From: Bacteroidota bacterium
Lineage (GTDB): Bacteria > Bacteroidota > Bacteroidia > NS11-12g > UBA9320
Direction of reading: 5' to 3'
NCBI GenBank assembly: GCA_947468275.1
Contig: CANIKO010000005.1
Span: 124,001-188,000, forward strand
Length of the DNA: 64,000 nucleotides
The notes beneath the pieces were generated by a model, which was not told where the DNA came from, searched no databases, and was given only the letters and a program-made list of their open reading frames with translations. The translations under genes were made by a program, and so were the position numbers. This document shows positions 18,801 to 27,097 of the stretch, piece by piece; the stretch's first letter is position 1; every line of letters begins with the position of its first letter.

Positions 18801-19208
18801 TCCTTTAAATTTCATTACATCCTTGCGGCATGCAGCGTTATAATCTTCAACACTTATTTTTTTGCCAATATCATCTTTGGTAATACCCAATGATTTTTCC
18901 ACTTGAAGTTCAATAGGCAAACCGTGAGTATCCCAACCAGCTTTTCGATCCACTTTAAATCCTTGTAAGGTTTTATACCTACAAAAAAGGTCTTTGATAG
19001 TTCGGCTCATCACGTGGTGAATGCCAGGCATTCCGTTGGCAGAGGGAGGGCCTTCATAAAAAACAAAGTCCTCCGCCCCATTGCGGTTATCAATGGATTT
19101 TTGAAAGATATTTTTGTCTTTCCAAAACTGGGCCACTTCCTTTTCAAATTCAGGAAAGTTTGCGTGTTTGTATTCAGGGTATAGTTTTTGGTTGGCGGCT
19201 TTCTGCAC
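15792..19208 (-). CDS. ileS: isoleucyl-tRNA synthetase
   Basis: Cytoplasmic class I synthetase charging tRNA-Ile. The 1138-residue protein shows the HIGH-equivalent GIHH at 62-65 (in PPSANGMPGIHH), the CP1 editing domain with WTTTPWTLPSNTALAV, and the KMSKS-equivalent KMSKR near 671, followed by the anticodon-binding region and a C-terminal domain typical of the longer Bacteroidota/eukaryote-type IleRS. The start is GTG at 19208; the next residues match the usual family N-terminus (YPEYKH, then FWKDKNIFQKS). It leads the operon with the DksA-like gene and lspA. Confidence 0.96.
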   Translation of the reverse strand: MQKAANQKLYPEYKHANFPEFEKEVAQFWKDKNIFQKSIDNRNGAEDFVFYEGPPSANGMPGIHHVMSRTIKDLFCRYKTLQGFKVDRKAGWDTHGLPIELQVEKSLGITKDDIGKKISVEDYNAACRKDVMKFKGVWDELTERIGYWVDLDNPYVTYENEYIETVWYLLKEIYKKGYLYKGYTIQPYSPAAGTGLSSHELNQPGTYRDVKDTTVVAQFKLKGNLIEFNNLLELNTYFLAWTTTPWTLPSNTALAVGPKIKYTLIKTYNQYTFQPVQVILAKDLVKKFFSEDDSELNFEEYKPGDKKIPFQIITEFTGKDLIGSSYEQLLPYTLPAENPNKAFVVIAGDFVSTEEGTGIVHIAPTFGADDARVAKQAGVPAMLIMNEDDKLVPLVNLQGKFVKEMGEFAGKFVKNEYYTTPPEKSVDVELAIKLKEENKAFKVEKYEHSYPHCWRTDKPILYYPMESWFIKTTAVKARLIELNKTINWKPEHTGEGRFGNWLENIVDWNLSRSRYWGTPLPIWRTEDGTEEICIGSIEELKEEAAKSVKAGFMTESAFESGHGLDLHRPYVDNIILVSSSGKPMTRETDLIDVWFDSGAMPYAQWGLNKSDSNSPFGKGFDGAFPADFIAEGVDQTRGWFFTLHTISTMLFDSVAYKNVVANGLVLDKNGNKMSKRLGNTVDPFETINQFGADATRWYLIGNAAPWENLKFDIEGLAETQRKFFGTLYNTYSFFALYANLDGFTDYENNRISWDKLSELDKWILSALHKLLVDVRESLDNFEPHIATRAIQDFVNDNLSNWFVRLSRRRFWKSESSEDKQAAFETLQECLVVVSQLMSPIAPFFSEWLYNNMTLNIREKAIANNTPLKHESVHLTDLLHANLERIDTALLERMELAQQICSMVLAIRKKEKIKVRQPLQSILIPVLDKHFEEQVELVKDLILSEVNIKEINFLHDGEESIIIKSAKPDFKKLGPRAGSAMKEISIAVNTFTDKDLNILDLNGSLDIKLSNGSFTINRDEVEIVTKDVEGWQVAVNGKITVALDLTISDKLKLEGLAREIVNKIQNMRKDNGYEVNDRITVKITPHQDIDSTLLLFKNYICNEILADSIILEELTEGEITDINGIEVKILINKVYGIRK

Positions 19209-19227
19209 AGTAAAAGTAAAAAGGCTG

Positions 19228-19235
19228 CGAAGATA
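19228..19235 (-). promoter_or_regulatory. ileS -7 promoter box
   Basis: On the minus strand TATCTTCG (19235-19228), a TTCG variant of TAnnTTTG also seen upstream of mdh and the 4582 gene, lies 19 nt before the GTG start. Confidence 0.4.
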
Positions 19236-19492
19236 AGAATTTTTAAAGTGAAATTATTTCCAAGTTTTAATAGTCAATTGGATACTAATTCGGCAAGCTT
19301 ATATCTGTTTTTTTTACCATGTGGGTTATTCGTATAGTGCCAAATGTCTTGATTTATACTTCCGCACTCTATGTTTTTTTTTTGTTCTGCAACTAGTTAA
19401 TAGTAAATTGATTTCCATAGAATTCAACAATTATGCCGTTTAAGTAGGATTGAAGTAAAAACCGTGAAATATTAGTTATAAATTTAGAACTA
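19236..19492. other. intergenic region between divergent ileS and WG-repeat gene
   Basis: About 260 nt without a supported gene, RNA or strong hairpin. It is AT-rich with two T runs. Only the two flanking promoters are recognisable. Confidence 0.6.
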
Positions 19493-19521
19493 TTTGGAAT
19501 CTCTAAATTATCCTAAGTTTG
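19493..19521 (+). promoter_or_regulatory. promoter of the WG-repeat gene
   Basis: TTTG (19493-19496), 17 nt, TAAGTTTG (19514-19521). Both elements match the Bacteroidota consensus. The TTG at 19494 is in frame with the gene but is better read as the -33 box. Confidence 0.6.
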
Positions 19522-19538
19522 CCGAAACTTTAAAAAAA

Positions 19539-20756
19539 TTGATAAACAAAATAATTTGTACCCTTCTAATATTAGTTTCATACTTGCAATTGAAAGCCCA
19601 AAATCCTTGGTATAGAGTAGATGACCCTGAAAGTAAAACATGCTATTTTATTGATACTTTTGGAAAACAACTGCCCATTGGTGTACATGATAAACTTAAG
19701 ATTAATGAGATATTTTCGGGTGGATTGATTTGTATAAATTTTAAAAAAAAGGCAGAAAAAAAAGATGCATGGGGTTGCCTTAATGAAAAAGGGGATACCA
19801 TTATTAGTGGTAAATATTTAGAACCTTTTTATTTTTATAATGGGGTTGCAAAAGTCTCTGTAGAGCCAATTCCTTTAAAAGTTTCGGTGGACGGGGATGA
19901 ACCTGCCTTTTACTGCAAATACATTAATACCAGGGGGGAACTTATTATTGATAAATTATTTGAAGGTGACAATAGCTATGATATGGATCACAGTTGGACG
20001 GTTACAAAGTTTGGGATTCAGTGGTATATTCTTTCAAAAAATGGTAAGTTAAAAGAATTGTCTGTGGATTATGCCTATGTAACTGCTTTTAGTAATGGGC
20101 TTGCAAAATGTAAACGAATGAACCATTACACGGTTTACATTGATACAACGGGTTGGCCAGCAGCAGAAATTAGAAATGAAAATTATACCGGAGATTTTTT
20201 TAATGGCTTTGCTGAATATTCTACCGTGAAAGGTAAATTTGGTTTTATAAATAAATCAGGCCAACCTGTATCTCCCTGCATTTATGATGAAGTATCTTAT
20301 TTTAGTGAAAATCTAGCGGCAGTTAAAATGTATGGTAAATGGGGTTTTATTGATGAGAAAGGCAAAATAGTTATTAAACCAGAGTATGATGCAACGGATG
20401 CCTTTTATGAAGGTTTAGCTTGCGTTTGTTCAAATGGAAAATGTGGATTTATTAATAAACTAGGAAAGCTTGTAATACCATTAAAATTTAATACCACGCA
20501 TAGTTTTTTTCCAAATGGATTAGCAGCTGTAAGCCAAGAAAATAATAAATGGGGATTTATAAATAAAAAAGGCGATTGGGTTATAAAACCTCATTTTATA
20601 CAAGGCGAAAAGTTTGATCAGTATGGATTTTCTACCGTGTTTTATACCGATAAAAATAGTTACAAAAAAGGGAAAATTGAAACGTATGAAAAAGCGTTAA
20701 TAAGCAAACATGGAAGAGTTGTCTGGTGTTCGGGTGAGAAATTAATTTTAAAATAA
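19539..20756 (+). CDS. secreted WG-repeat protein
   Basis: A 405-residue protein starting at TTG 19539, which lies 18 nt after the -7 box and gives a clean signal peptide (INKIICTLLILVSYLQLKAQ). An in-frame TTG at 19494 would add 15 polar residues and lies inside the promoter. The body consists of WG repeats, clearest in the second half: GKFGFINKSGQPV, GKWGFIDEKGKIVIKPEYD, GKCGFINKLGKLVIPLKF and NKWGFINKKGDWVIKPHF. WG repeats form propeller-like structures of uncertain function. No sorting domain is seen, so the periplasm or cell envelope is likely. Confidence 0.82.
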   Translation: MINKIICTLLILVSYLQLKAQNPWYRVDDPESKTCYFIDTFGKQLPIGVHDKLKINEIFSGGLICINFKKKAEKKDAWGCLNEKGDTIISGKYLEPFYFYNGVAKVSVEPIPLKVSVDGDEPAFYCKYINTRGELIIDKLFEGDNSYDMDHSWTVTKFGIQWYILSKNGKLKELSVDYAYVTAFSNGLAKCKRMNHYTVYIDTTGWPAAEIRNENYTGDFFNGFAEYSTVKGKFGFINKSGQPVSPCIYDEVSYFSENLAAVKMYGKWGFIDEKGKIVIKPEYDATDAFYEGLACVCSNGKCGFINKLGKLVIPLKFNTTHSFFPNGLAAVSQENNKWGFINKKGDWVIKPHFIQGEKFDQYGFSTVFYTDKNSYKKGKIETYEKALISKHGRVVWCSGEKLILK

Positions 20757-20791
20757 CTTAAAAAATATCTTAAAATTTCCCAATCAAGCCT

Positions 20792-23134
20792 CTATTCAAA
20801 ACTATCTAAATCTACCAGTCCACTTCCTTCATTCTTTTTGGCCTTAGCAACATCATAACTATGAAGCAAAGCTGGTAGTAAAATAAGATTGGAAAATAAT
20901 GCAAGGATAAGATTAATACTAGTAAGTATTCCCAGCATTATAGTTCCTCCAAACGAGGAAAATGCAAATATTAGAAACCCGAAAAATAATACTACCGCTG
21001 AGTAAATCATGCTAACCCCTGATTCCTTTAAAGCACTCCTTACCGCCTCCGGAATATTATATTTATGCTTTTTAAGTTCCTGCCGGTATTTGGCTAAAAA
21101 ATGAATGCTATAATCCACGGCGATACCATAAGCTATTGAAAAAACAATGATACTACTTGGTTTAAAATCAATGCCGCTAAATCCCATAATAGCAATGGTC
21201 ATTACCAAAGGAATAATATTGGGGATAAATGAAATTATAATCATCCGCCAATTAAAAAATATAAATGCCATAATAAGCGAATTGGCTAGCAATGCGTATA
21301 TGACACTTGAAAAAAGACTATTAAACAAATACTTATTCCCTTCCAAAAATATAACGCTGCTTCCCGTAAGTGAAATTTTGAAATCTGATTGAGGGAAAAT
21401 CTCGTTCGCCATTTTTCTAACACTATCTTTTACTTCAGGAATACGTTTAGAACCAATATCAGCCATTTGGAAACTGATACGCGCCTTACGAAAGTTACTG
21501 TCGACAAGGTTATGTAAAATGTTTCCATTTTTTTGCCCAGCCGGCATCATACCCATAATGGTGCTTAAATCCATGATGCTAGGTATTAAATATCGAATGG
21601 AGTCTCCTTCATAATAAGCCTGATTGGCAAATCGAAGCATTTTGGCTAGAGATATCGATTTTGAAAACTCGGGCATTAATCCTACCTCGTGCTCTAGTTT
21701 GTCAATTCGCTGAAGTGTTCTAACATTTTTTATTCCTCCGTTTTTTTTCGAATCAATCACAATTTCAAAAGGCATAACCCCTTTAATGTTTGTTTCAAAA
21801 AATTTCAAATCTGTATAAAGAGGGTCGTTTTTAGATATATCATCTACCATATAACCCACAGATGTTATAAAAAACAAACCTACAACTGAAACAATTGAAA
21901 TTATTATTGTGACAGCATAGATAAGCTTACGTCTGTAGGTTATTAAATTAACAGTCCAATCAACAATTACCTGCAAAAATCTACTATCAAGATGTTTGGT
22001 TTGTTTTTTTGAAGGTGGTGGCAGATAACTAAAAATAATAGGAATCAATACCATTGAAATAACATAAACGGCCATTATAGCCCAAAATGAAACCAACCCG
22101 AACTCGCGAAGGGATGAACTGCCCGAAAAATAGAATACTCCAAAGCCAAAAGCTGTGGTTAAGTTAATAAAGAAAACAGCGGCTCCAACTTTTGAAATCA
22201 CCCGATGAAGTGCCTTCATTTGATTCCCATGTTTTCTATATTCATCATGATATTTATTCAATAGATATATACAGTTTGTAATACCAATAACCACCATCAA
22301 TGGAGGCATTAAACCGGTAAATAATGAAATTTTAAAGTCATAGATTGCATTAATTCCTAAGGTCCAAATTACTCCCATAATTACTACTAATTGAGCAAAT
22401 ATGAGAGTGTAAAATGATCGAAAGAAAAAGAGCATTATAAGCGAAGTAATTGCGAAAGAGAGTACTGTGAATAAAATTATTTCATGTTTAATCTTATTTG
22501 AATACTCGGTCCTTATGAATGGTAAACCAGAAAAATGGGGTTCAACATTGTTCTTTTTGCAAAGCTCATTAACCTGTGTTTGTATTTTCTTAACAAAATT
22601 TATTCTCTCCCGACTATCCAACAGTTTTGACTCCATCGTTATTGCCATTATTGTTAGGTCGCCGCTTTTGTCATAAATTAATCCCTCATAAAATTTAAGG
22701 GTATGCATTTTTGCCAATTGAGAATCAAGATCGGCTTGGTTTTCAGGACGGTGCTTAAATATTTTGGATTGACCGAAAGTATAGGATGAATCAATGATTA
22801 CTAATTCTTGTAAATTGGCAATTGATAGGATCCGTTTTATTCCCGGTGTCTTTTCAATTTGGGTGGTTAAATCATACCAATCATTAAAAAAACCTAATTC
22901 CTTGATTTTGGGATTTTTGATTCCAATGACCATTACGCTGCCATCATCACCAAATATTTTTTTGAAATCTTTATATACTATTAGATCAGAATCGTCATCG
23001 GGGATGAATTTTGGATTGTCATAAGCCATTTTACTGTACTTAGATTCATAACCCATATATCCTGTGGCTAGAATAAGAATTATTATTAGCCAGAGCCTAT
23101 TGCGAAGTAAAACATTGGCAATTTTTTCCCACAT
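20792..23134 (-). CDS. RND-superfamily exporter (MMPL/SSD type)
   Basis: A 780-residue inner-membrane protein with twelve predicted helices in the RND arrangement: one helix, a large periplasmic domain, five helices, then the same again. Motifs typical of the predicted exporters of the RND superfamily (sterol-sensing/MMPL-like) include GLMPPLMVVIGITNCIYL in the first half and GIAVDYSIHFLAKYRQE in the second. No adaptor or outer-membrane partner is adjacent, so it is more like lipid or hydrophobic-compound exporters than AcrB-type pumps. It has its own promoter and is convergent with the WG-repeat gene. Confidence 0.88.
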   Translation of the reverse strand: MWEKIANVLLRNRLWLIIILILATGYMGYESKYSKMAYDNPKFIPDDDSDLIVYKDFKKIFGDDGSVMVIGIKNPKIKELGFFNDWYDLTTQIEKTPGIKRILSIANLQELVIIDSSYTFGQSKIFKHRPENQADLDSQLAKMHTLKFYEGLIYDKSGDLTIMAITMESKLLDSRERINFVKKIQTQVNELCKKNNVEPHFSGLPFIRTEYSNKIKHEIILFTVLSFAITSLIMLFFFRSFYTLIFAQLVVIMGVIWTLGINAIYDFKISLFTGLMPPLMVVIGITNCIYLLNKYHDEYRKHGNQMKALHRVISKVGAAVFFINLTTAFGFGVFYFSGSSSLREFGLVSFWAIMAVYVISMVLIPIIFSYLPPPSKKQTKHLDSRFLQVIVDWTVNLITYRRKLIYAVTIIISIVSVVGLFFITSVGYMVDDISKNDPLYTDLKFFETNIKGVMPFEIVIDSKKNGGIKNVRTLQRIDKLEHEVGLMPEFSKSISLAKMLRFANQAYYEGDSIRYLIPSIMDLSTIMGMMPAGQKNGNILHNLVDSNFRKARISFQMADIGSKRIPEVKDSVRKMANEIFPQSDFKISLTGSSVIFLEGNKYLFNSLFSSVIYALLANSLIMAFIFFNWRMIIISFIPNIIPLVMTIAIMGFSGIDFKPSSIIVFSIAYGIAVDYSIHFLAKYRQELKKHKYNIPEAVRSALKESGVSMIYSAVVLFFGFLIFAFSSFGGTIMLGILTSINLILALFSNLILLPALLHSYDVAKAKKNEGSGLVDLDSFE

Positions 23135-23145
23135 ACCTTATGGCG

Positions 23146-23176
23146 CAAAAGTAAACAATACATAAGGATGAGCAAA
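23146..23176 (-). promoter_or_regulatory. promoter of the RND exporter gene
   Basis: TTTG (23176-23173), exactly 19 nt, TACTTTTG (23153-23146) on the minus strand; the ATG follows 11 nt later. A complete match to TTTG-N19-TAnnTTTG. Confidence 0.7.
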
Positions 23177-23218
23177 TAAATATTTTAGCATAAAATAGCT
23201 TGAAATTATGCTGTGGCT

Positions 23219-24508
23219 TTATTGCTCAATTTTTAAAATACTTTGATGGAAAGGTGCTTTATTCTCCAATAATTTATAGAAATAAAGGCCAGGACAAAGA
23301 GGTATTTCAAAAGGTATATTAGGCGTGAATGAGGTGTGAAATACCAAATTTCCTGCTAAGCCATAAACCATCATTGAAGGATTGCTAATGCTATTATTAA
23401 TACTAAGGGTTACAAAACCTTGACTCGGATTTGGAAAAATAGTAACCCCCTTGTTTTTTATAGAATTGAGATGAGATAAAGTTAAACCGCAACTATCGGC
23501 AATCCTTGAAGCTTCGGCTTTTATTTTTGGTAACATGGCATAGAGTGAATCTCCTGGACAATCGGTGCTGCAACCATCGCGGTGGCCACAAAGATTGTTT
23601 AGTAAGCTTCCTGATGGCTTAGGATGGTTGGTTTGTCCGAAGGCATTAATTCTGTCTTTTTTTAGTTTCCAAGCGAGCAAATATTTTAAAGAAAAAACGG
23701 CTTTTTCTGTTGGCCTTGCGTTCATAAAATCGCCCATCAAACACACTCCCATGGTATTTTGATTTTTACCACAAAAATGGGCGCCTAATATATTGTCTTC
23801 ATCTGCCACTCCCTGTGGATCGCGGCCTTTAAAAATTAACCCATTGGGGGCAATTAAAAAATTGTATCCAATATCATCCCAGCCATTACTTTGGGTATGA
23901 AGCAAATAAATATTGCGAACGGTATTTATATAATTAGTATCGGTATTACTGCCGGCTGAATGATGAACCACGAGATGTTCCACTTCAGTGGCTTCTTTTG
24001 GTGGTTTTGGGTCGGGCAATCCAGCTCGCCATTCGGTGTAACTAATCATTTGTGGTTTATCACATGGATTGGTTGTTTTATTAAGGTTAGAGACGATAGA
24101 ACCATTGATAGGTTTGGCATAAAAAAGATGAATTTTTACATAACCTTTTATATTTCCAAAGTCCAACTTCACCTCCTTTTGGGGTATTTCAAAAACTTGC
24201 AATGGAGTAGAAAAAGATCCATTAAATCCTTCATCAGCATGATCTGAGATATGAGCTGTTAAATAATTTTGGCTACCATCAGTTTTTTTATAACCAATTT
24301 TTAAAGGTAATTCTGTCGGCTGCTGAAATTCTAATTTAATTGAGGTGAATAAAATATTTTCACTAATCACCAATGGTTCATTGTTCGAAATTTCAACAGA
24401 AATAAATGAGTAGAAATTATTAAGTTTGGTAAGTTTGTAATTTTGCTGAGCCGCAATAAAAAAAGGGATTATTAGGGTAATTAGTCCATATAATCTGTTC
24501 AATTTCAT
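23219..24508 (-). CDS. secreted N-acetylmuramoyl-L-alanine amidase (PGRP/Amidase_2) with T9SS type A domain
   Basis: A 429-residue protein with signal peptide (1-20). Residues 20-150 form an unrecognised beta-rich domain. The amidase domain (about 170-335) shows zinc ligands His182 or His183 (VVHHSAG), His309 and Cys317 (GHRDGCSTDCPGD), and the conserved Tyr215 (DDIGYNFLI). It should cleave the MurNAc-L-Ala bond of peptidoglycan. The C-terminus from about 355 (GVTIFPNPSQGFVTLSI, CPGLYFYKL) is a T9SS sorting domain, so it acts outside the cell, perhaps on foreign walls. It overlaps the upstream glycosyltransferase-IMPase gene by 4 nt (ATGA). Confidence 0.88.
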   Translation of the reverse strand: MKLNRLYGLITLIIPFFIAAQQNYKLTKLNNFYSFISVEISNNEPLVISENILFTSIKLEFQQPTELPLKIGYKKTDGSQNYLTAHISDHADEGFNGSFSTPLQVFEIPQKEVKLDFGNIKGYVKIHLFYAKPINGSIVSNLNKTTNPCDKPQMISYTEWRAGLPDPKPPKEATEVEHLVVHHSAGSNTDTNYINTVRNIYLLHTQSNGWDDIGYNFLIAPNGLIFKGRDPQGVADEDNILGAHFCGKNQNTMGVCLMGDFMNARPTEKAVFSLKYLLAWKLKKDRINAFGQTNHPKPSGSLLNNLCGHRDGCSTDCPGDSLYAMLPKIKAEASRIADSCGLTLSHLNSIKNKGVTIFPNPSQGFVTLSINNSISNPSMMVYGLAGNLVFHTSFTPNIPFEIPLCPGLYFYKLLENKAPFHQSILKIEQ

Positions 24509-26187
24509 TCTTTATTATTGAAGTTTTTATGAATAATAGAATAAAAAGGTGGATAGATATGGCTGCTAGCGGCTACCATAGTTTTGCCAAAAATATAATC
24601 GGTGCCTCCATTAAAATCGGTCACTTTTCCCCCGGCTTGTTTAATAATATACGCTCCGCCGGCCACATCCCAAGGCTGTAACCCATACTCAAAAAAACCT
24701 TCAAATTTTCCGCAAGCCACATACGCCAAATCAATAGCTGCACTTCCCAATCGCCTGAGTCCATGAGTGTGTTGCATTAATTCCTTTAACACATTCATAT
24801 AATTTTCCATACCATCAAAATCATAATAAGGAAACCCAGTGGCCAATAAACTTGTATTTAGATTTGTGTTTTCTGAAACTGTAATGGATTTATTATTACA
24901 ATAAGCCCCAGTTTCATCAGCATAAAACATGTTATCGTTACACACATCATACACCACGCCCAGCAAGGTTTCATTTCCTTTTTGCAAGGCAATACTCACA
25001 GCAAATACAGGAATACCATGCATAAAATTGGTAGTGCCGTCCAGTGGATCAATAATCCAATTTAGTGAATCAGAAATTTTGGAAATGGTATTTTCTTCGG
25101 TAATAAATCCGGCTTCAGGTACTAATTTACTCAATCCAGCCACCAACATTTTTTCAGCAGTTATATCCACATAACTTACCAATTGATTGTGTGATTTTAC
25201 CTCAATGGCCGTTTGATTAAAGGTTTTAAATTCTTGAAGTAAATACAATCCGGCTTGTTTTGTTATCTCTAAGGTTTCAGCAGTTAGTTTTTGAATTGGC
25301 ATTAGGCAAAGGTAAGGATATTTAGGATTTGTAATTTGTTGCTTTAATTTTCTAATGTCTGTAAATCGTAAAAGCAGGAAAACAACAGTTAACTTATTTA
25401 ATAGTGCCTTTTTGAAATTTAATTTTAAAATAGAAGCTATTATTCCTTTGTAAAGCGAACTTAAAATGGATAGAATAGAAACTTTAGTTTCAGGATTTAG
25501 AAGCAAAGCTAAATAATAAGTGTTGTGAATTTTAATAGTTTTTATTAAGCTATTTTGGTAGTCACTGTCTTCTTTTTTATGAATTATTTTGGCTTCTAAA
25601 TTGAGTCCTATTTTATACCCTGAATTTATTACACGATGGCAATAATTAAGATCGCTGCCATAGTTTTTAAATATTGGATATAAATTACCAATTTGCTTCA
25701 CCTTACTCAAATCCATTAACCAACAAGCTGCGTTAACAAAGGGAACTTCCAGTGTACTAGATTTTTTAGAGGCAATATCAATCCCCCAATTATTACAATT
25801 CAGTTTAAACTGATATTCGGGTTGGTTTTGCTCATTAATATGAATTGGCGAAACAATAGCAATGGTTAGATTTTCTTTAAAACTTTTTTGCAGAAATGAA
25901 ACCATTTTTGAATCAAACTCTGTATCCTGATTTAAAAGAAGCAGGTATTCAAAATTATGATTAATTGCATATTCAATGGCTTGGTTGGCGGCTTTTGTAA
26001 AACTGAAATTTGATTTATTTTTTATTAGTTTTACTTCATTTAGCGATGATAAATAATCCATGCTTCCATCTTTTGAATAATTGTCAATCACTAATATTTC
26101 TATATCAGATAACCTACATGAATTAATACAAGCTGGCAGAAATTCTTTTCCATTGTATGATACTATTCCTGCGATAATTTTCTTCAT
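24505..26187 (-). CDS. fusion of family 2 glycosyltransferase and inositol-monophosphatase-family domain
   Basis: A 560-residue protein with two domains that are normally separate. Residues 1-215 are a GT2 domain (GIVSYNGKEFLPACINS, EILVIDNYSKDGS, LLLLNQDTEFD), with a C-terminal region to about 290 as in rhamnosyltransferase-like GT2s. Residues 296-560 are a complete IMPase-family enzyme: EEN 364-366, DPLDGTTNF 380-388, WDVAGG 506-511; all metal and phosphate motifs are present. Met296 falls where free-standing IMPases start, and TACCTTTG lies 4 nt before its codon (25302-25300), so the phosphatase may also be made alone. One base separates the gene from the next GT2 gene upstream. A sequencing or assembly artefact at the junction cannot be excluded. 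Confidence 0.85.
   Translation of the reverse strand: MKKIIAGIVSYNGKEFLPACINSCRLSDIEILVIDNYSKDGSMDYLSSLNEVKLIKNKSNFSFTKAANQAIEYAINHNFEYLLLLNQDTEFDSKMVSFLQKSFKENLTIAIVSPIHINEQNQPEYQFKLNCNNWGIDIASKKSSTLEVPFVNAACWLMDLSKVKQIGNLYPIFKNYGSDLNYCHRVINSGYKIGLNLEAKIIHKKEDSDYQNSLIKTIKIHNTYYLALLLNPETKVSILSILSSLYKGIIASILKLNFKKALLNKLTVVFLLLRFTDIRKLKQQITNPKYPYLCLMPIQKLTAETLEITKQAGLYLLQEFKTFNQTAIEVKSHNQLVSYVDITAEKMLVAGLSKLVPEAGFITEENTISKISDSLNWIIDPLDGTTNFMHGIPVFAVSIALQKGNETLLGVVYDVCNDNMFYADETGAYCNNKSITVSENTNLNTSLLATGFPYYDFDGMENYMNVLKELMQHTHGLRRLGSAAIDLAYVACGKFEGFFEYGLQPWDVAGGAYIIKQAGGKVTDFNGGTDYIFGKTMVAASSHIYPPFYSIIHKNFNNKE
25307..25314 (-). promoter_or_regulatory. possible internal promoter for the IMPase domain
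   Basis: TACCTTTG (25314-25307, minus strand) lies inside the coding frame (Tyr-Leu-Cys) 4 nt before the internal ATG at 25302. It is identical to the -7 box used upstream of four other genes here. No -33 TTTG is present at 19 nt, so it may be chance. Confidence 0.3.
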
Positions 26188-26188
26188 A

Positions 26189-27097
26189 TTAAAAAATTTT
26201 GCGACTGAAATAATACAATTCTTTATACTCGTTTAATGTTAACCATTTCTTTAACATTAACCATTGGTAAAAAAAATTAAGGAAAAGAAATTTTAAAGGT
26301 ACCTTATGTGTGATTAAAGTTATCATATACCCCTTAAGGTGATCGTATAATGCTTCATCAATAAATTTATGATAGTTAGAAGCAAACTGTTTTTTCATAA
26401 TGGAATAAAGTAACTGGTGTTTTGCATATATAATGTCCGCCTTTTCTGAATTTGAAATACTAATATCGTGCTTTCTATAAACCGCCATAGGTTTATTGAT
26501 GCAAAAAATAGTTCCATGTTTGGCTAAAAGGGTATAAACTACCTTATCATTAGAAATAGTATTTTTAAATTCATCGGGAATAGTTGGTAAAAATGCATGT
26601 CTATAAACTAATGTTCCAATCTGAAAAGGTGGGATGGAGAAAAGTTCAGCCAATGTATATTCCGTTTTTAGATGATTATTATAAAGGTCTGCAAAGGATG
26701 CGTTACTTTGGTTATAAACCAATGAATTTGCTGCACATCCCGAATATTTTCGGTTTGCTTTTAAAAAATCAACCTGTTCTTGTAGTTTGTTTTCATCCTC
26801 CCAATAATCATCACCCTCAAGCAAGGCAACAAACTGAGCGTTACACTCATTAACTGCTTTTTGAAGGTTGGCAAAAGTTCCAATATTTAGTTTAGAGGTT
26901 TGTAAATAAAGATGGCTATATTCCTTTGTATAGTTTGTAATAATATCAATTGTGTTGTCAGTTGAACAATCGTCATAAACATTGATAGTGAAGAGAAAAT
27001 TTGTCTTTTGATTAACCACGCTTTCTATGGCTTGTTCAATATACTTTTCAGCATTGAAAGAAACTATTATAACATTTACTTCAGCCTGTTGAATCAT
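26189..27097 (-). CDS. family 2 glycosyltransferase
   Basis: A 302-residue GT-A fold enzyme transferring a sugar from a nucleotide donor, probably in surface polysaccharide or glycoprotein assembly. It shows VNVIIVSFNAEKYIEQAIES at the N-terminus, the nucleotide-binding VYDDCSTDNT (about 40-49), and the DXD-type metal motif in LEGDDYWEDENK (about 94-105). An amphipathic C-terminal stretch (PLKFLFLNFFYQWLMLKKWL) could bind the membrane. The start codon overlaps the upstream gene by 4 nt and the downstream gene follows after 1 nt, so translation is coupled. Confidence 0.88.
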   Translation of the reverse strand: MIQQAEVNVIIVSFNAEKYIEQAIESVVNQKTNFLFTINVYDDCSTDNTIDIITNYTKEYSHLYLQTSKLNIGTFANLQKAVNECNAQFVALLEGDDYWEDENKLQEQVDFLKANRKYSGCAANSLVYNQSNASFADLYNNHLKTEYTLAELFSIPPFQIGTLVYRHAFLPTIPDEFKNTISNDKVVYTLLAKHGTIFCINKPMAVYRKHDISISNSEKADIIYAKHQLLYSIMKKQFASNYHKFIDEALYDHLKGYMITLITHKVPLKFLFLNFFYQWLMLKKWLTLNEYKELYYFSRKIF

